Shown in pieces: positions 26,532 through 38,000 of a stretch of DNA of 64,000 bases. Under the pieces are notes generated by a model, which saw only the letters and a list, made by a program, of their open reading frames with translations, was not told the DNA's origin and made no database searches. The stretch's first letter is position 1; each line of letters begins with the position of its first letter. A program made the translations under genes and the position numbers. Source of the stretch: Sellimonas caecigallum (GTDB taxonomy: Bacteria; Bacillota; Clostridia; Lachnospirales; Lachnospiraceae); contig NZ_VIRV01000002.1 in the NCBI RefSeq assembly GCF_019754295.1, positions 1-64,000 on the forward strand. The letters are read 5' to 3'.

Positions 26532-26560
26532 ATTATATTTCAAATCTGCCGAATTTTCAA
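26532..26560 (-). promoter_or_regulatory. Internal promoter for tuf
   Basis: Minus-strand -35 TTGAAA (26555-26560) and -10 TATAAT (26532-26537) are spaced exactly 17 bp, in the fusA-tuf gap. This allows EF-Tu to be made in excess over EF-G. Confidence 0.8.
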
Positions 26561-26566
26561 GCCTTT

Positions 26567-28684
26567 TTAGGCATTTTTATTGGATAATACTTTTTCCTGT
26601 ACGTTCTTCGGTACTGGTTCGTATTTTTCGAAGAACATGGAGTAGTTACCACGTCCCTGTGTTCTGGAACGAAGATCTGTGGAGTATCCGAACATTTCAG
26701 AAAGCGGTACATATGCACGTACGATCTTTCCGCCGCCCAGGTCATCCATTCCTTCGATACGTCCACGACGGGAGTTGATATCTCCGATAACGTCTCCCAT
26801 GTATTCTTCCGGCATCGTTACTTCTACCTTCATGATAGGTTCAAGAAGTACCGGAGCTGCTTTTGACATAGCATCCTTGAATGCAAGAGATCCTGCAATG
26901 TGGAATGCCATTTCAGAAGAGTCGACTTCATGGTAAGATCCGTCGTAAACATTTGCATGGATACCAACAACCGGGAATCCGCCAAGGATACCGGACTTCA
27001 TAGCTTCTTCGATACCTTCGCCAACTGCCGGGATGTATTCCTTCGGAATAGCGCCACCAACAACTGTGGATTCGAATTTGTATGTTTCTTCTCCATTGAC
27101 ATCCATTGGTTCAAATTTAACTTTACAGTGTCCGTACTGTCCACGACCACCGGACTGTTTTGCATACTTGCTGTCCACATCAACTGCTTTTGTAAAGGAT
27201 TCTTTGTAAGCAACCTGCGGAGCACCAACGTTTGCTTCTACCTTAAATTCACGAAGAAGTCTGTCTACGATGATTTCAAGATGAAGTTCTCCCATACCTG
27301 CGATGATCGTCTGACCTGTTTCATGGTCTGTATGAGCACGGAATGTCGGGTCTTCTTCTGCAAGTTTTGCAAGAGATTCTCCAAGTTTGCCCTGGGAAGC
27401 TTTTGTCTTCGGTTCGATAGCAAGCTCGATAACCGGTTCCGGGAATTCCATGGATTCAAGGATTACCGGATGCTGTTCGTCACAGATTGTATCTCCTGTT
27501 GTGGAGAATTTGAATCCGATTGCTGCAGCAATATCTCCGGAGTAAACTTTGTCAAGTTCTTCTCTCTTGTTTGCGTGCATCTGAAGGATACGTCCGACAC
27601 GTTCTTTTTTGCCTTTTGTTGCATTCAGAACGTAAGAACCGGAGTTCATTGTTCCTGAGTACACACGGAAGTAAGCAAGCTTACCTACGAACGGGTCTGT
27701 CATGATCTTAAATACGAGAGCTGAGAACGGTTCTTCATCAGAAGAATGTCTCTCTACTTCGTTTCCGTCTTCGTCAACACCCTTGATAGCCGGGATGTCT
27801 GTCGGAGCCGGCATGTATTCAACAACCGCGTCAAGCAGCTTCTGAACACCTTTATTTCTGTAAGCAGAACCACAGCAAACCGGGATAGCCTGACATTCGC
27901 ATGTAGCTTTTCTTAATACTGCTTTTAATTCGTCGATGGACGGCTCTTCGCCTTCCAGGTACTGCATCATCAGATCGTCGTCAAGCTCACAGATTTTTTC
28001 TACGAGCTCTGTACGATAGAGTTCTGCATCATCCTGCATATCTTCCGGAATATCGCAAACTGTGATGTCATCGCCCTTATCATCATTGTAGATGTAAGCC
28101 TGCATTTCCATCAGGTCGATGATTCCTTTGAATTCGTCTTCTTTTCCGATCGGAAGCTGAAGACAGATTGCATTTTTCCCTAATCTTGTTTTGATCTGTT
28201 CTACTGCATTGTAGAAATCTGCTCCCAGAATGTCCATCTTGTTGATGAACGCCATACGCGGTACGTTATATGTGTCTGCCTGACGCCATACGTTTTCAGA
28301 CTGCGGTTCTACACCACCTTTGGCACAGAACACACCTACAGCGCCGTCAAGTACACGAAGGGAACGTTCTACTTCTACTGTAAAGTCAACGTGTCCCGGA
28401 GTATCAATGATATTGATACGGTGTTCAAGAGCACCTTTTTTCGGTTTTGTCTTTTCTTCCAATGTCCAGTGACATGTTGTAGCAGCTGAAGTGATCGTGA
28501 TACCTCTTTCCTGTTCCTGTTCCATCCAGTCCATGGTAGCAGTACCTTCGTGAGTATCACCGATCTTATAGTTAACACCGGTATAGTAAAGAATACGCTC
28601 TGTCAGTGTAGTCTTACCAGCATCGATATGAGCCATGATACCAATGTTTCTTGTTCTCTCTAATGGATATTCTCTTCCAGCCAA
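26567..28684 (-). CDS. fusA: Elongation factor G
   Basis: A 705-residue translocation GTPase. P loop [19 protein letters not shown] (about residues 17-35), switch [15 protein letters not shown] (about 57-70), DTPGHVDF (about 88-95), NKMD (about 142) and domain [18 protein letters not shown] are present. Full length and high similarity to canonical EF-G exclude a TetM-like ribosomal protection protein. It sits between rpsG and tuf in the str operon. Confidence 0.99.
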   Translation of the reverse strand: MAGREYPLERTRNIGIMAHIDAGKTTLTERILYYTGVNYKIGDTHEGTATMDWMEQEQERGITITSAATTCHWTLEEKTKPKKGALEHRINIIDTPGHVDFTVEVERSLRVLDGAVGVFCAKGGVEPQSENVWRQADTYNVPRMAFINKMDILGADFYNAVEQIKTRLGKNAICLQLPIGKEDEFKGIIDLMEMQAYIYNDDKGDDITVCDIPEDMQDDAELYRTELVEKICELDDDLMMQYLEGEEPSIDELKAVLRKATCECQAIPVCCGSAYRNKGVQKLLDAVVEYMPAPTDIPAIKGVDEDGNEVERHSSDEEPFSALVFKIMTDPFVGKLAYFRVYSGTMNSGSYVLNATKGKKERVGRILQMHANKREELDKVYSGDIAAAIGFKFSTTGDTICDEQHPVILESMEFPEPVIELAIEPKTKASQGKLGESLAKLAEEDPTFRAHTDHETGQTIIAGMGELHLEIIVDRLLREFKVEANVGAPQVAYKESFTKAVDVDSKYAKQSGGRGQYGHCKVKFEPMDVNGEETYKFESTVVGGAIPKEYIPAVGEGIEEAMKSGILGGFPVVGIHANVYDGSYHEVDSSEMAFHIAGSLAFKDAMSKAAPVLLEPIMKVEVTMPEEYMGDVIGDINSRRGRIEGMDDLGGGKIVRAYVPLSEMFGYSTDLRSRTQGRGNYSMFFEKYEPVPKNVQEKVLSNKNA

Positions 28685-28753
28685 GACTTTTTCCTCCTAT
28701 TAATAATGAGATCGACTGTTTCACAAAACAGAATGTGGATTCTGTCAAGAATC

Positions 28754-29224
28754 TTAGAAGCGGTAGTGAGCGAATGCTCTGTTTGCTTCTGCCATCTTGT
28801 GCATATCTTCTTTTCTCTTTACAGCTGCTCCTGTATTGTTTGCAGCGTCGAGAATTTCGTTTGCCAGTCTTTCTTCCATTGTCTTTTCTCCTCTGTTACG
28901 GGAGAATGTTGTCAACCAGCGAAGAGCTAAAGCCTGTCTTCTGTCTGCACGAACTTCGATCGGTACCTGGTATGTTGCTCCACCGATACGTCTTGCTTTT
29001 ACTTCCAGTACAGGCATGATGTTGTTCATTGCCTCTTCAAATACTTCGATAGCCGGTTTGTCAGCTTTCTCAGCGATTCTTTCAAATGCGCCATATACAA
29101 TCTTCTGTGCTACACCTTTCTTACCATCTAACATGATGTTATTGATAAGTTTTGTAACAACTTTGTTATTGTACAATGGATCCGCTAATACGTCTCTTTT
29201 CTGAGTATGTCCTTTACGTGGCAC
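28754..29224 (-). CDS. rpsG: 30S ribosomal protein S7
   Basis: A 156-residue protein that nucleates assembly of the 30S head. It starts [20 protein letters not shown] and ends [13 protein letters not shown], the usual bacterial S7 length. The start is a GTG at 29224, with AAGGAGG eight bases upstream; an upstream ATG (29245) overlaps the SD region and would add a non-homologous extension. Confidence 0.98.
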   Translation of the reverse strand: MPRKGHTQKRDVLADPLYNNKVVTKLINNIMLDGKKGVAQKIVYGAFERIAEKADKPAIEVFEEAMNNIMPVLEVKARRIGGATYQVPIEVRADRRQALALRWLTTFSRNRGEKTMEERLANEILDAANNTGAAVKRKEDMHKMAEANRAFAHYRF

Positions 29225-29382
29225 GGTCCTTCCCTCCTTAATCATAATTGGATTAAATCATCAGTACTCGCTTCACAGAATGCGTTCGTGCGGCAGGACA
29301 TATTCATCATATATGTCAATCCGCAACCTACTAATCTTCATAGTCCTGTGATACGATAACGATTTTGTTACTTAACTTTTAC

Positions 29383-29805
29383 TTATTTCTTTGCGTCTTT
29401 CGGTCTCTTAGCACCGTATTTGGAACGAGCCTGGCGTCTCTTAGCAACACCTGCTGTATCCAGTGTACCACGAACGATGTGGTATCTTGTACCTGGTAAG
29501 TCCTTAACACGGCCTCCACGGATAAGAACAACGCTGTGTTCCTGAAGGTTGTGTCCTTCTCCCGGGATGTAGCTTGTTACTTCGATTCCGTTAGACAGAC
29601 GAACTCTGGCGATCTTTCTAAGAGCAGAGTTAGGTTTTTTAGGTGTAGCTGTCTTAACTGCTGTACATACACCTCTCTTCTGCGGTGCAGATGTGTCTGT
29701 AGCTCTTTTTTTCAGAGAGTTGTATCCTTTCTGAAGTGCCGGAGCTGTAGATTTCTTTACAGAAGTTTCACGTCCTTTTCTTACTAACTGATTGAATGTT
29801 GGCAT
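29383..29805 (-). CDS. rpsL: 30S ribosomal protein S12
   Basis: A 140-residue decoding-centre protein. The conserved loops [17 protein letters not shown] (about residues 42-58) and [13 protein letters not shown] (about 90-102) keep the lysines whose mutation gives streptomycin resistance, so a sensitive allele is predicted. ATG 29805 ([11 protein letters not shown]) follows GGAGG; MKG upstream is not conserved. First gene of the str operon. Confidence 0.98.
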   Translation of the reverse strand: MPTFNQLVRKGRETSVKKSTAPALQKGYNSLKKRATDTSAPQKRGVCTAVKTATPKKPNSALRKIARVRLSNGIEVTSYIPGEGHNLQEHSVVLIRGGRVKDLPGTRYHIVRGTLDTAGVAKRRQARSKYGAKRPKDAKK

Positions 29806-29900
29806 TCCTTTCACCTCCTACGAATAATTAATAAGGTTGCTTAAAACATTTTCATGTTTCCGCACGCGAAAATAACTCGCACTTTCACGCGCGCTAGATA

Positions 29901-29929
29901 ATTGTATTACGCCAAATAAAAAAAGTCAA
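29901..29929 (-). promoter_or_regulatory. str operon promoter
   Basis: Minus-strand -35 TTGACT (29924-29929) and -10 TACAAT (29901-29906) with a 17-bp spacer, followed by a leader of roughly 90 nt before rpsL. The -35 lies in an imperfect hairpin (GTCAAGG / CCCTCGAC) that may also terminate the upstream GNAT transcript. Confidence 0.8.
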
Positions 29930-30034
29930 GGCTTTCCCTCGACTTTTTTCAACTATTCAGCCATGCGCGGCTTTTTTTCCGGATTCACAGGCTTGTCTGT
30001 GTAAGACGGATAAAAGCCGCATTTGGCATAGCTT

Positions 30035-30547
30035 TTAATGGATCATCATTCCCATCACGTACAGATCATAATATATTCCATTCAGCAGTGTGGAATTTTT
30101 GCGGCATCCTTCGATCTGGAATCCGAACTTCATATAGAGGGAAACGGCCATCACATTATCAGCTCTTGTGTCCAGGCTGATTCTTGTCGTCACACCGTTT
30201 CCTTTTGCCCACTCAATAAGCTGACGGATGAGTTCGGATCCAATTCCCTGATTCTGGTATTTCTTTGCTACCACAATTCCGAGTTCCCCGTCATGTCTTG
30301 CCTTGATCTTGTGGGAAGAATGAATCGTCGCAATACCTGCGATTTCTTCGCCGTCCATAGCAAGGAGCATAATATTTGTAGCATTTCCTTCAAGAGAGCG
30401 GATTTCCTCTTCCTGTTCCTTCACATTCATCGGATACTCGTCTTTTTCAAAACTGAGGTAGCTTGTCTCCCCACCTACGTAATTATAAAATTCTACGATT
30501 TTGGCCGCATCTTCTACAGCTGCCCTTCTGATATTGATTTCTCCCAT
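30035..30547 (-). CDS. GNAT family N-acetyltransferase
   Basis: A 170-residue acetyltransferase. Core strand EEIAGIATIHSSHKIKARHD (about residues 66-85) and the acetyl-CoA loop LGIVVAKKYQNQGIGSELIRQ with Q-N-Q-G-I-G (about 88-108), then VMAVSLYMKFGFQIEG (about 134-149). ATG 30547 (MGEINIRRAAVEDAAK) was chosen because the homologous region starts there; the frame extends to 30655. It lies between the AEC transporter gene and rpsL, part of the insert that separates rpoC from rpsL. Substrate unknown. Confidence 0.87.
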   Translation of the reverse strand: MGEINIRRAAVEDAAKIVEFYNYVGGETSYLSFEKDEYPMNVKEQEEEIRSLEGNATNIMLLAMDGEEIAGIATIHSSHKIKARHDGELGIVVAKKYQNQGIGSELIRQLIEWAKGNGVTTRISLDTRADNVMAVSLYMKFGFQIEGCRKNSTLLNGIYYDLYVMGMMIH

Positions 30548-30627
30548 CTGACCAAACCTCTCTTTCTTCTTTTCTCTAACTATACCGCATTGCCATCTAA
30601 AACATAACAGATTCCTCGAATCTCCTT

Positions 30628-31542
30628 CTATCCGATCGACAAAATCAGACACCACAGGGGGAGCGTCACAAGTGATCCAAGCGTCGTGAGAAAGATCATA
30701 CCAGTCGCATAGCTTTCGTTTCCCCCATATTTGGATGACAAAAGCGCTGTCGTGACAGGAGCCGGCATTCCTGCCATGATTACAGTAATCCCGCGAAGAA
30801 TGGAAGGAATCGGGAGAAGTGCTGTGACTCCAAACAAAATCATCGGAAGGATCACAAGACGCACGGACGTGTAGAAAACCATTGTCTGGTCAATCAGCCC
30901 TCTGGGATCCATCTCCGCCAGCATCATGCCGATCAGCATCATGCTCATAGGTGTGTTGGCACTGCTCAACCCTCCTACCGCAGTTGTGAAAAATATCGGC
31001 CATTGAACCGGGAGCAGCATCGCAATGAGGCCAAGAAAAATGGCTACAATACACGGATGGGTTACTACTTTTTTCACGACGTTTTTCTTCTGACCGGATA
31101 TAAAACAGGACACGCCCACCGACCACATAACGATCCGCACCGGCAGCATAAAGACAGACGCATACAGAAGTCCATTTGTCCCGTATATTCCTTCAATTAC
31201 CGGGTTCCCCAGAAAACCCCCGTTAGAAACGATCGTACCGTAACGCAGCGGCTTTCGCTTTGTCTCATCTGCCTTCTTATATAGAAGAAACGCTGCTCCT
31301 ACGGAAATTACATTATAAAGGACCGAAAGCAGGATTGTGATCAGCACCAGCCTCCACACATTATCTTTAGTCTGTACAAGAAACGCGTGAAAAATATTAA
31401 ACGGCAGGAGCACGTACAGGCACAGATCCACCATGTTCTTTCTTCCTTCCATCCCGACGATTCCCCGTCTTCTCACGAGAAAACCGACCAGAACGAAGAA
31501 GAACATCATCCCCTGCATATTCAGCATATTTTGGACGATCAT
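30628..31542 (-). CDS. AEC family transporter
   Basis: A 304-residue membrane protein with ten expected helices in two five-helix repeats, of the auxin efflux carrier fold. Characteristic segments are NMQGMMFFFVLVGFLVRRRG at the start, the crossover GGFLGNPVIEGIYGTNGLLYA (about residues 107-127) and the second-half TVIMAGMPAPVTTALLSSKYGG (about 252-273). Bacterial members export or import organic acids such as malate or malonate; the substrate is not predictable. It follows the HD hydrolase gene by four bases, so these two are co-transcribed. Confidence 0.88.
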   Translation of the reverse strand: MIVQNMLNMQGMMFFFVLVGFLVRRRGIVGMEGRKNMVDLCLYVLLPFNIFHAFLVQTKDNVWRLVLITILLSVLYNVISVGAAFLLYKKADETKRKPLRYGTIVSNGGFLGNPVIEGIYGTNGLLYASVFMLPVRIVMWSVGVSCFISGQKKNVVKKVVTHPCIVAIFLGLIAMLLPVQWPIFFTTAVGGLSSANTPMSMMLIGMMLAEMDPRGLIDQTMVFYTSVRLVILPMILFGVTALLPIPSILRGITVIMAGMPAPVTTALLSSKYGGNESYATGMIFLTTLGSLVTLPLWCLILSIG

Positions 31543-31546
31543 TCCT

Positions 31547-32110
31547 CTATAATCCTATCTTATCTGCGATCGCACACATGGATGCAAGGGCAATATCGAT
31601 GAACTCATCAAAATTCATTCCTGTAAATTCAATAGCTTCCATGTAATCTCTATTTGCTCCGGCGGCAAAACGCAACTCCCGGAAGCGCTTCGTTACCGAC
31701 TTATGCTTTACGCTTGCAATCTTCTTATCCGGATAAATCTGCGCGATGGCCTTTAAGAATCCGCTCATCGGGTCGGATGCAAGGATCGCATACTGAAGAT
31801 TCGTCTTTGCCTTCACTCCGCTTTGCGGATTATGGGAACAGATTGCGTCAAAAAGTATCGGGTCATCGATCCCTTCACTTTTTAATATCTCCACTGATTT
31901 CGGTCCGTGTGTCTCCGGATGTTCCTTCCATTCGCAATGTTCTTCGTCCAGATCATGCAAAAGCCCTACAATTCCCCAGTACTCCACCTGATCCGGCGCA
32001 AGTTTTTCTGCTACACCCCGCATGATAGCTTCCACTGCGTAAGAATGTTCCAGATACCGCTGTCCCTTCATATATTTCTGCAAAATTTCGTAAGCTTGTT
32101 CTCTCGTCAT
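31547..32110 (-). CDS. HD-domain phosphohydrolase
   Basis: A 187-residue metal-dependent hydrolase. The HD motif is GLLHDLDEEHCEW (about residues 49-61), preceded by a conserved His in RYLEHSYAVEAIM (about 18-30) and followed by a distal His in DAICSHNPQSG (about 90). This HDIG-like single domain occurs widely in Clostridia; likely substrates are nucleotides or phosphodiesters, but nothing here decides it. Four bases separate it from the AEC transporter gene. Confidence 0.82.
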   Translation of the reverse strand: MTREQAYEILQKYMKGQRYLEHSYAVEAIMRGVAEKLAPDQVEYWGIVGLLHDLDEEHCEWKEHPETHGPKSVEILKSEGIDDPILFDAICSHNPQSGVKAKTNLQYAILASDPMSGFLKAIAQIYPDKKIASVKHKSVTKRFRELRFAAGANRDYMEAIEFTGMNFDEFIDIALASMCAIADKIGL

Positions 32111-32270
32111 TCCATATACCTCCGCATTTTCCCTCCGTCAAGCTGCATGATACAGATCGCAGAAGTTTTTTACAGGTATAATACTACTACATTGCAGCTT
32201 TTCTGTCCAGCCTGTCATCGATGCCAGGTACCTTGATCCAATGGTTCTGATGACTTGTTCTTATCAGTAA

Positions 32271-32322
32271 AAGGGAGGGCATTCCCAAAGTCATCTCCTG
32301 ACTTTTAGAAACGCCCTCCCTT
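32271..32322 (-). terminator. Terminator after the M24 peptidase gene
   Basis: AAGGGAGGGC (32271-32280) pairs with GCCCTCCCTT (32313-32322), with an inner AAAGTCA/TGACTTT stem; on the minus strand it is followed by UUUUACU. Confidence 0.82.
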
Positions 32323-32335
32323 ATGTATACGTGTC

Positions 32336-33421
32336 TTATTCTTCCGGTACTACGATCAAATCTTTTGTAAAGTGGTTCAGAACTTCACATCCGTCTTCTG
32401 TAACGATTACAAGGTCTTCGATACGAACACCAATGCCTTCGTCCATCAGATAGATACCTGGTTCAATAGAGAATACCTGTCCTACCTGGATGATATCTTC
32501 ATTTACAGAAGATACATCGCCATATTCGTGGTCTTCCATACCGATGGAATGTCCTGTTCTGTGTGTGAAGTATTCGCCGTATCCTTTTTCTGTGATATAG
32601 TTACGGCATGCAAGGTCAACATCGCACATTCTTGCACCAGGCCTTACAGCGTCGATACCTCTCTGCTGAGCTTCTTTTACGATTTCATATACTTCTCTTG
32701 CTTTATCAGATACTTCTCCGATGAATACTGTTCTTGTCATATCTGAGCAGTAATCATTTAAGATACCACCGATATCAAGTACTACGCTGTCTCCGCGTTT
32801 TCCTTTTGAGTCGTCTGTTACATGGTGCGGGTCAGCGCCTGATTTTCCATAAGCTGTGATCGGATCAAAAGATACTCCTGAATGTCCTGTTGCAGCGTAC
32901 ATTTCTCTTACTTTCGCATTCAGTTCTTTTTCTGTATATCCTTTTACAACGAGCGGGATCAGTTCTTCCATGATCTTGTCGTTTGCAAGGGATGCTTCTC
33001 TCATGAGCTGCTGTTCATGTTCATCTTTGACCATTCTTACATAGTCAACGATCATGGAACCATTGAGGAATTTGCTTCCTGCGCCTAATTCCTGAAGTCT
33101 TAAAAGGAATCTTGCCGGCCATACTTTGTCAATTCCGATCGGTTTGTCTTTTTCGACAAATCTGCTCAGAATTTCCACTGCATCCTCAACATCATCATAC
33201 CACACGAGTTCTACTCCCAGGTCTTTTTCCTGCGGGAACAATTTATTGATAACAAGTTTGTGATTTCCATTTACGTTCAGGTAAAGTGCAAGCATTCTTT
33301 CCCCTGGAATAATCCACTTTCCTGTTAAGTAGTAAATTGTCGGAGGATCAGAAATGATCATCTGCGGCATTCCCTGCTCTTCCATTTTCGTTAAAATTCT
33401 GCTTAATTTTGTTTGGTCCAT
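32336..33421 (-). CDS. M24 family Xaa-Pro peptidase
   Basis: A 361-residue cytoplasmic metallopeptidase. The N-terminal creatinase-like domain (about residues 1-130) precedes the pita-bread catalytic domain. The metal ligands are visible: the two Asp in VVLDIGGILNDYCSDMTRTV (about 220-238), His in HRTGHSIGMEDHE (about 300), Glu in FSIEPGIYL (about 327) and Glu in GVRIEDLVIV (about 341). It resembles PepQ/PepP-type enzymes that cleave Xaa-Pro bonds. Monocistronic or weakly linked with the neighbouring pepC gene, giving a small peptide-degradation pair. Confidence 0.92.
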   Translation of the reverse strand: MDQTKLSRILTKMEEQGMPQMIISDPPTIYYLTGKWIIPGERMLALYLNVNGNHKLVINKLFPQEKDLGVELVWYDDVEDAVEILSRFVEKDKPIGIDKVWPARFLLRLQELGAGSKFLNGSMIVDYVRMVKDEHEQQLMREASLANDKIMEELIPLVVKGYTEKELNAKVREMYAATGHSGVSFDPITAYGKSGADPHHVTDDSKGKRGDSVVLDIGGILNDYCSDMTRTVFIGEVSDKAREVYEIVKEAQQRGIDAVRPGARMCDVDLACRNYITEKGYGEYFTHRTGHSIGMEDHEYGDVSSVNEDIIQVGQVFSIEPGIYLMDEGIGVRIEDLVIVTEDGCEVLNHFTKDLIVVPEE

Positions 33422-33513
33422 AGCTATTACCCCACTTTCAATATGATATTAAACTAGCTGTATTTATTATAGACTTCCTGGCGGTAAAAGTCAATCAACT
33501 CCGTGTGCAATTG

Positions 33514-34848
33514 CTAATCTGCCAGTGTCCCCATCGGATCCCATGCAGCCAAATGGATCGGTTCCTGATCTGCTTCTTTTAGCTGTTCTTCCGTAAGATA
33601 TTTTTTGTGAATGACTGCCTGGTAAACAAAACGGTCAAACCATGACGCGCTCATCTGATAAAAACCTTTTTCCCCGTGTTCCTCGCTCCAGCTGTTCTGG
33701 ATTTTCCACTTTGTCGCTTTTCCGTCTTCATCGAGATTGACTCCGGTAATAACCATGGCATGATTCATGGCGCTCTCTCTGTAGTCGAGGCTGTCCCCTT
33801 TTGTCATATTAAAATCTATGTCGAAAGCTCCTTCGTAATCATAAGCTTCCGTACTCCATATACCTCTGTCACGCTCTCCATATTTTCCAACATCGCTCCC
33901 AAACCACACGAGCTGTCCGTCTGACAGCTGGCGGATGATCAGGTCTCGCAGCGTATCCATAGGGACATTATAGTAACGTACCGGCGCGCCTTCTGCTACA
34001 TTTCCAAGGAAATCCACCGTATAGCTTCGCCCAAACGGTTTGTCTTCCGTAGGGGAATTGATGATGCTTACATAGTCTTTCAGATTGAGCCCTACGAACT
34101 GTTCGTAGAATGTCTCCGGTGTCAGATTCCTTGCAATGTGGTACTTTTTGTCTTTATCCACATATTCAAAATCAAATGTCTTCGGAGGTTTACCAAAACA
34201 CATGCAGAGGAAGCGATAGATTTCTTCCATCATCTGTTTCTTTTCTGCCTGTGCGTCTCCGCCTTCACGGACAGTCCTGCGAAGTTTTGCCGCGCATTGT
34301 CTGAGTCTCGCGTTCAAAAGACTGTTCATCTCAGCGGTATTACTGCTCTGGTACGTCTCTTCCATAGCACTTTTCGGAACTACCTTATATTTTTCCACAA
34401 GGTTCACGAACATATCCCACTGGCCGCCGTCCTGTACACCTATGGATAAGATGTGACAAAGCAACCGGTCATCTGTCGGTCGGTCTGCGAGGGCGATCAC
34501 ACTTTCCAGCATATAATTTGCTTTCTCGAATTTGTCCCAGAATGCCATGTAATTTTGGGACAGTTCAAACTTTTCGAGGCCACACTTCTTTGCCGTCTCC
34601 TCACGAAGTATATTCAACGCTGAAAAGATCCAGCACCGTCCGCTGGACTTCTGATTCGTTACCGGAAGTGTCGGGATATCCACTGAAAAAGCGAACTGTG
34701 ACGCTGCCAAAGACTCGTAACAAAACGCCACATCTTTAACCGAGTGCTTGTACAATGCGTTTGTCATCGCTCTCCCCAGCGGATGCCTTTCATAGCACTC
34801 GTCAAACTTTTCAATATCCTTCCATGTAACACCTTGAAACTGACTCAT
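33514..34848 (-). CDS. pepC: Aminopeptidase C (bleomycin hydrolase family)
   Basis: A 444-residue papain-fold cysteine aminopeptidase (peptidase family C1B), expected to form a cytoplasmic hexamer. The catalytic Cys is in NQKSSGRCWIFSALN (about residue 70), His in ESAMNHAMVITGV (about 361) and Asn in WKIQNSWSEEHG (about 382), spacing as in lactococcal PepC. ATG 34848 (MSQFQGVTWKD) follows AAGGA; the frame is open to 34941. A promoter TTGTGC-n17-TATACT lies upstream, overlapping the rpoC terminator. It lies in the insert between rpoC and rpsL. Confidence 0.94.
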   Translation of the reverse strand: MSQFQGVTWKDIEKFDECYERHPLGRAMTNALYKHSVKDVAFCYESLAASQFAFSVDIPTLPVTNQKSSGRCWIFSALNILREETAKKCGLEKFELSQNYMAFWDKFEKANYMLESVIALADRPTDDRLLCHILSIGVQDGGQWDMFVNLVEKYKVVPKSAMEETYQSSNTAEMNSLLNARLRQCAAKLRRTVREGGDAQAEKKQMMEEIYRFLCMCFGKPPKTFDFEYVDKDKKYHIARNLTPETFYEQFVGLNLKDYVSIINSPTEDKPFGRSYTVDFLGNVAEGAPVRYYNVPMDTLRDLIIRQLSDGQLVWFGSDVGKYGERDRGIWSTEAYDYEGAFDIDFNMTKGDSLDYRESAMNHAMVITGVNLDEDGKATKWKIQNSWSEEHGEKGFYQMSASWFDRFVYQAVIHKKYLTEEQLKEADQEPIHLAAWDPMGTLAD

Positions 34849-34960
34849 CTTCTGTCCTTCCTTTCCGCCGTGTGGGTATATTGGCCATACGGCTTTGCCT
34901 GTAAATTGTTTTTGCATTATTGCATTTTCTTCCTCTTCCAATCAGTATATCACAACATAA

Positions 34961-34996
34961 AAACAGGCACAATACCTTTCGGCACAGCACCTGTTT
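34961..34996 (-). terminator. rpoBC terminator
   Basis: On the minus strand AAACAGG (34996-34990) ... CCTGTTT (34967-34961) close a stem that includes GTGCC/GGTAT and a GAAA loop, followed by UUUU. The -35 of the pepC promoter lies within it. Confidence 0.7.
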
Positions 34997-35021
34997 CTGA
35001 GTAAACTTATGAAACGAAATT

Positions 35022-38000
35022 TTATTCTTCTGTTGTCCCCTCTGATTCTTCTGCCATTTCAGCTTCGTAGTCTTCATCGGCAGCTTCTTCCATGTTGATA
35101 TCTGCAAATTCAGACTCTCCTGCTTCCAGATTTTCCTCAGCTTCTGCAGACTCTTCTTTTGCCTTTGCAGCCGCTTCCGCTGCTTCTGCTTCTTTGAGGG
35201 CTTCTTCCTCTTCTTTGCGAAGACGCTCTTCCTCTTCTTTCTTTGCAGCGATCATGGCATCTGTATTCAGCTTGATGTTGCGGTATTTGCTCATACCTGT
35301 ACCAACCGGAATCAGTTTACCGATGATTACGTTTTCTTTCAGACCGATCAGCGGATCGACTTTTCCTTTGATAGCTGCCTCTGTCAGAACTTTTGTTGTC
35401 TCCTGGAAGGAGGCTGCTGACAGGAAGGAATTCGTCGCGAGCGCAGCCTTCGTGATACCAAGCATTACCTGCTCTCCTGTAGCCGGCTCTTTTCCTTCTT
35501 CAATAAGTTTCTGGTTTGTATCTTCAAACTCAAGCGCATCTACCATCGTGCCCGGGAGGAAATTGGAATCTCCATTTTCCTCGATGCGGATTTTCTTCAG
35601 CATCTGGCGAACGATAACTTCGATATGCTTATCGTTGATATCTACACCCTGGAGACGGTATACCCTCTGCACTTCCTGGATCATGTAATCCTGTACAGCA
35701 CGGAGTCCTTTGATCTTCAGGATATCATGCGGGTTGACACTACCTTCTGTAAGTTCATCCCCGGCACCAAGCTCTGCTCCGTCCATGATCTTGATTCTTG
35801 ATCCGTACGGAATGAGGTATGCTTTTGATTCTCCTGTCTCATTGTTTGTAACAATGATCTCTCTCTTCTTCTTCGTGTCGTGGATTGTTGCAGTTCCTGC
35901 AAACTCAGTGATGATAGCAAGACCTTTCGGTTTTCTTGCCTCAAAAAGTTCTTCGACACGAGGAAGACCCTGTGTGATATCATCGCCGGCCACACCACCT
36001 GTGTGGAACGTACGCATTGTAAGCTGTGTACCAGGTTCCCCGATAGACTGAGCAGCAATGATTCCGACTGCCTCTCCGATCTGTACCGGTTCTCCTGTAG
36101 CCATGTTTGCACCGTAACATTTTGCACAGATACCCAGATGGGATTTACATGTAAGGATCGTACGGATTTTAACCTTCTTGATCTCTTTGCCGTCTTTATC
36201 CACACCTTTTGTCACGATCGCAGCCGCACGTTTTGGCGTGATCATATGGTTTGCTTTCACGATGACATTGCCGTCTTTGTCGCAGATCGTCTCACAGGAA
36301 TAACGTCCTGTAATACGTTCTTCAAGACTTTCGATCTCTTCGTTTCCGTCCATAAATGCATGCACGTACATACCCGGAATTTCTGCGCCCTTCGGCACAC
36401 AGTCCACTTCACGGATACTCAATTCCTGAGATACATCGACAAGACGTCTTGTGAGGTAACCGGAGTCCGCTGTACGAAGAGCCGTATCGGAAAGACCTTT
36501 ACGTGCTCCGTGTGCAGACATGAAGTATTCCAAAACGTCAAGACCTTCACGGAAGTTAGACTTAATAGGGAGCTCGATCGTACGTCCTGTCGTATCAGCC
36601 ATAAGTCCGCGCATTCCGGCAAGCTGTTTGATCTGTTTATCGGAACCACGGGCTCCGGAGTCAGCCATCATGAAAATGTTATTATATTTGTCAAGTCCGG
36701 AAAGCAGAGCCTCTGTCAGGGCATCGTCTGTCGCCTTCCATGTCTCTACGACTTCTTTGTAACGTTCTTCTTCTGTGATAAGACCACGCTTGAAGTTTCT
36801 TGTGATCCTATCTACTGTATCCTGTGCCTGCTTGATCATTTCCGGCTTCTGCGGCGGCACCGTCATATCGGAAATAGATACTGTCATAGCGGCTCTTGTG
36901 GAGAATTTGTATCCGATCGCTTTTACATTGTCAAGCACTTCTGCAGTAGCGGAAGCCCCATGTGTATTGATTACTTTTTCAAGGATTTTCTTAAGCTGTT
37001 TCTTTCCTACATGGAAATCTACTTCCAGAAGAAGTTCGTTTCCTTCCACTTCACGGTTTACAAATCCAAGATCCTGCGGGATGATCTCATTGAAGAGGAA
37101 ACGTCCCAATGTGGATTCCACAGTACCCATGATTGTTCTTCCATCCGGCATTGTTTTTGTCACGCGGACTTTAATCTTGGAATGCAGCGTGATAACCTGA
37201 TTTTCGTACGCAAGGATGGCTTCGTTGACGCTCTTAAAGATCTTTCCTTCCCCTGCCGCTCCCGGTCTTTCCTGAGTCAGATAGTAAATACCAAGTACCA
37301 TGTCCTGTGAAGGAACGGCTACCGGTCCACCATCTGACGGTTTCAGAAGGTTGTTCGGGGAGAGAAGGAGGAAGCGGCATTCTGCCTGCGCTTCCACAGA
37401 AAGCGGCAGATGTACAGCCATCTGGTCCCCGTCGAAGTCGGCGTTGAAAGCCGTACATACGAGCGGATGAAGTTTGATCGCCTTACCTTCCACAAGGATC
37501 GGTTCGAAAGCCTGAATACCAAGTCTGTGCAGTGTAGGGGCACGGTTCAGCATAACCGGATGTTCTTTGATGACATCTTCCAGCACATCCCACACTTCTG
37601 TCTGCAGTCTTTCTACCATCTTCTTTGCATTTTTGATATTGTGTGCCGTACCGTTTGCAACCAGTTCTTTCATTACGAACGGCTTGAACAGCTCGATCGC
37701 CATTTCTTTCGGCAGACCGCACTGATAGATCTTCAGTTCCGGTCCTACGACGATAACGGAACGTCCGGAATAGTCTACACGTTTTCCGAGCAGGTTCTGA
37801 CGGAAACGTCCGGATTTTCCTTTCAGCATATCGGAAAGAGATTTCAGCGCACGGTTTCCAGGTCCTGTTACCGGACGTCCGCGACGTCCATTGTCGATCA
37901 GGGCGTCAACCGCTTCCTGAAGCATTCTCTTTTCGTTTCTTACGATAATGTCCGGAGCTCCCAATTCCAGGAGTCTTCTCAGACGGTTGTTTCTGTTGAT

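Noticed and set aside
26567-28684. Tetracycline ribosomal protection protein
   Set aside because: Length, str-operon position and near-consensus EF-G motifs show housekeeping fusA.
35880-37310. 476-residue plus-strand ORF opposite rpoC
   Set aside because: Cys/Phe/His-rich nonsense composition typical of antisense to a conserved gene; no SD, no recognised motif. The same holds for 7938-8939 and 41403-42206.
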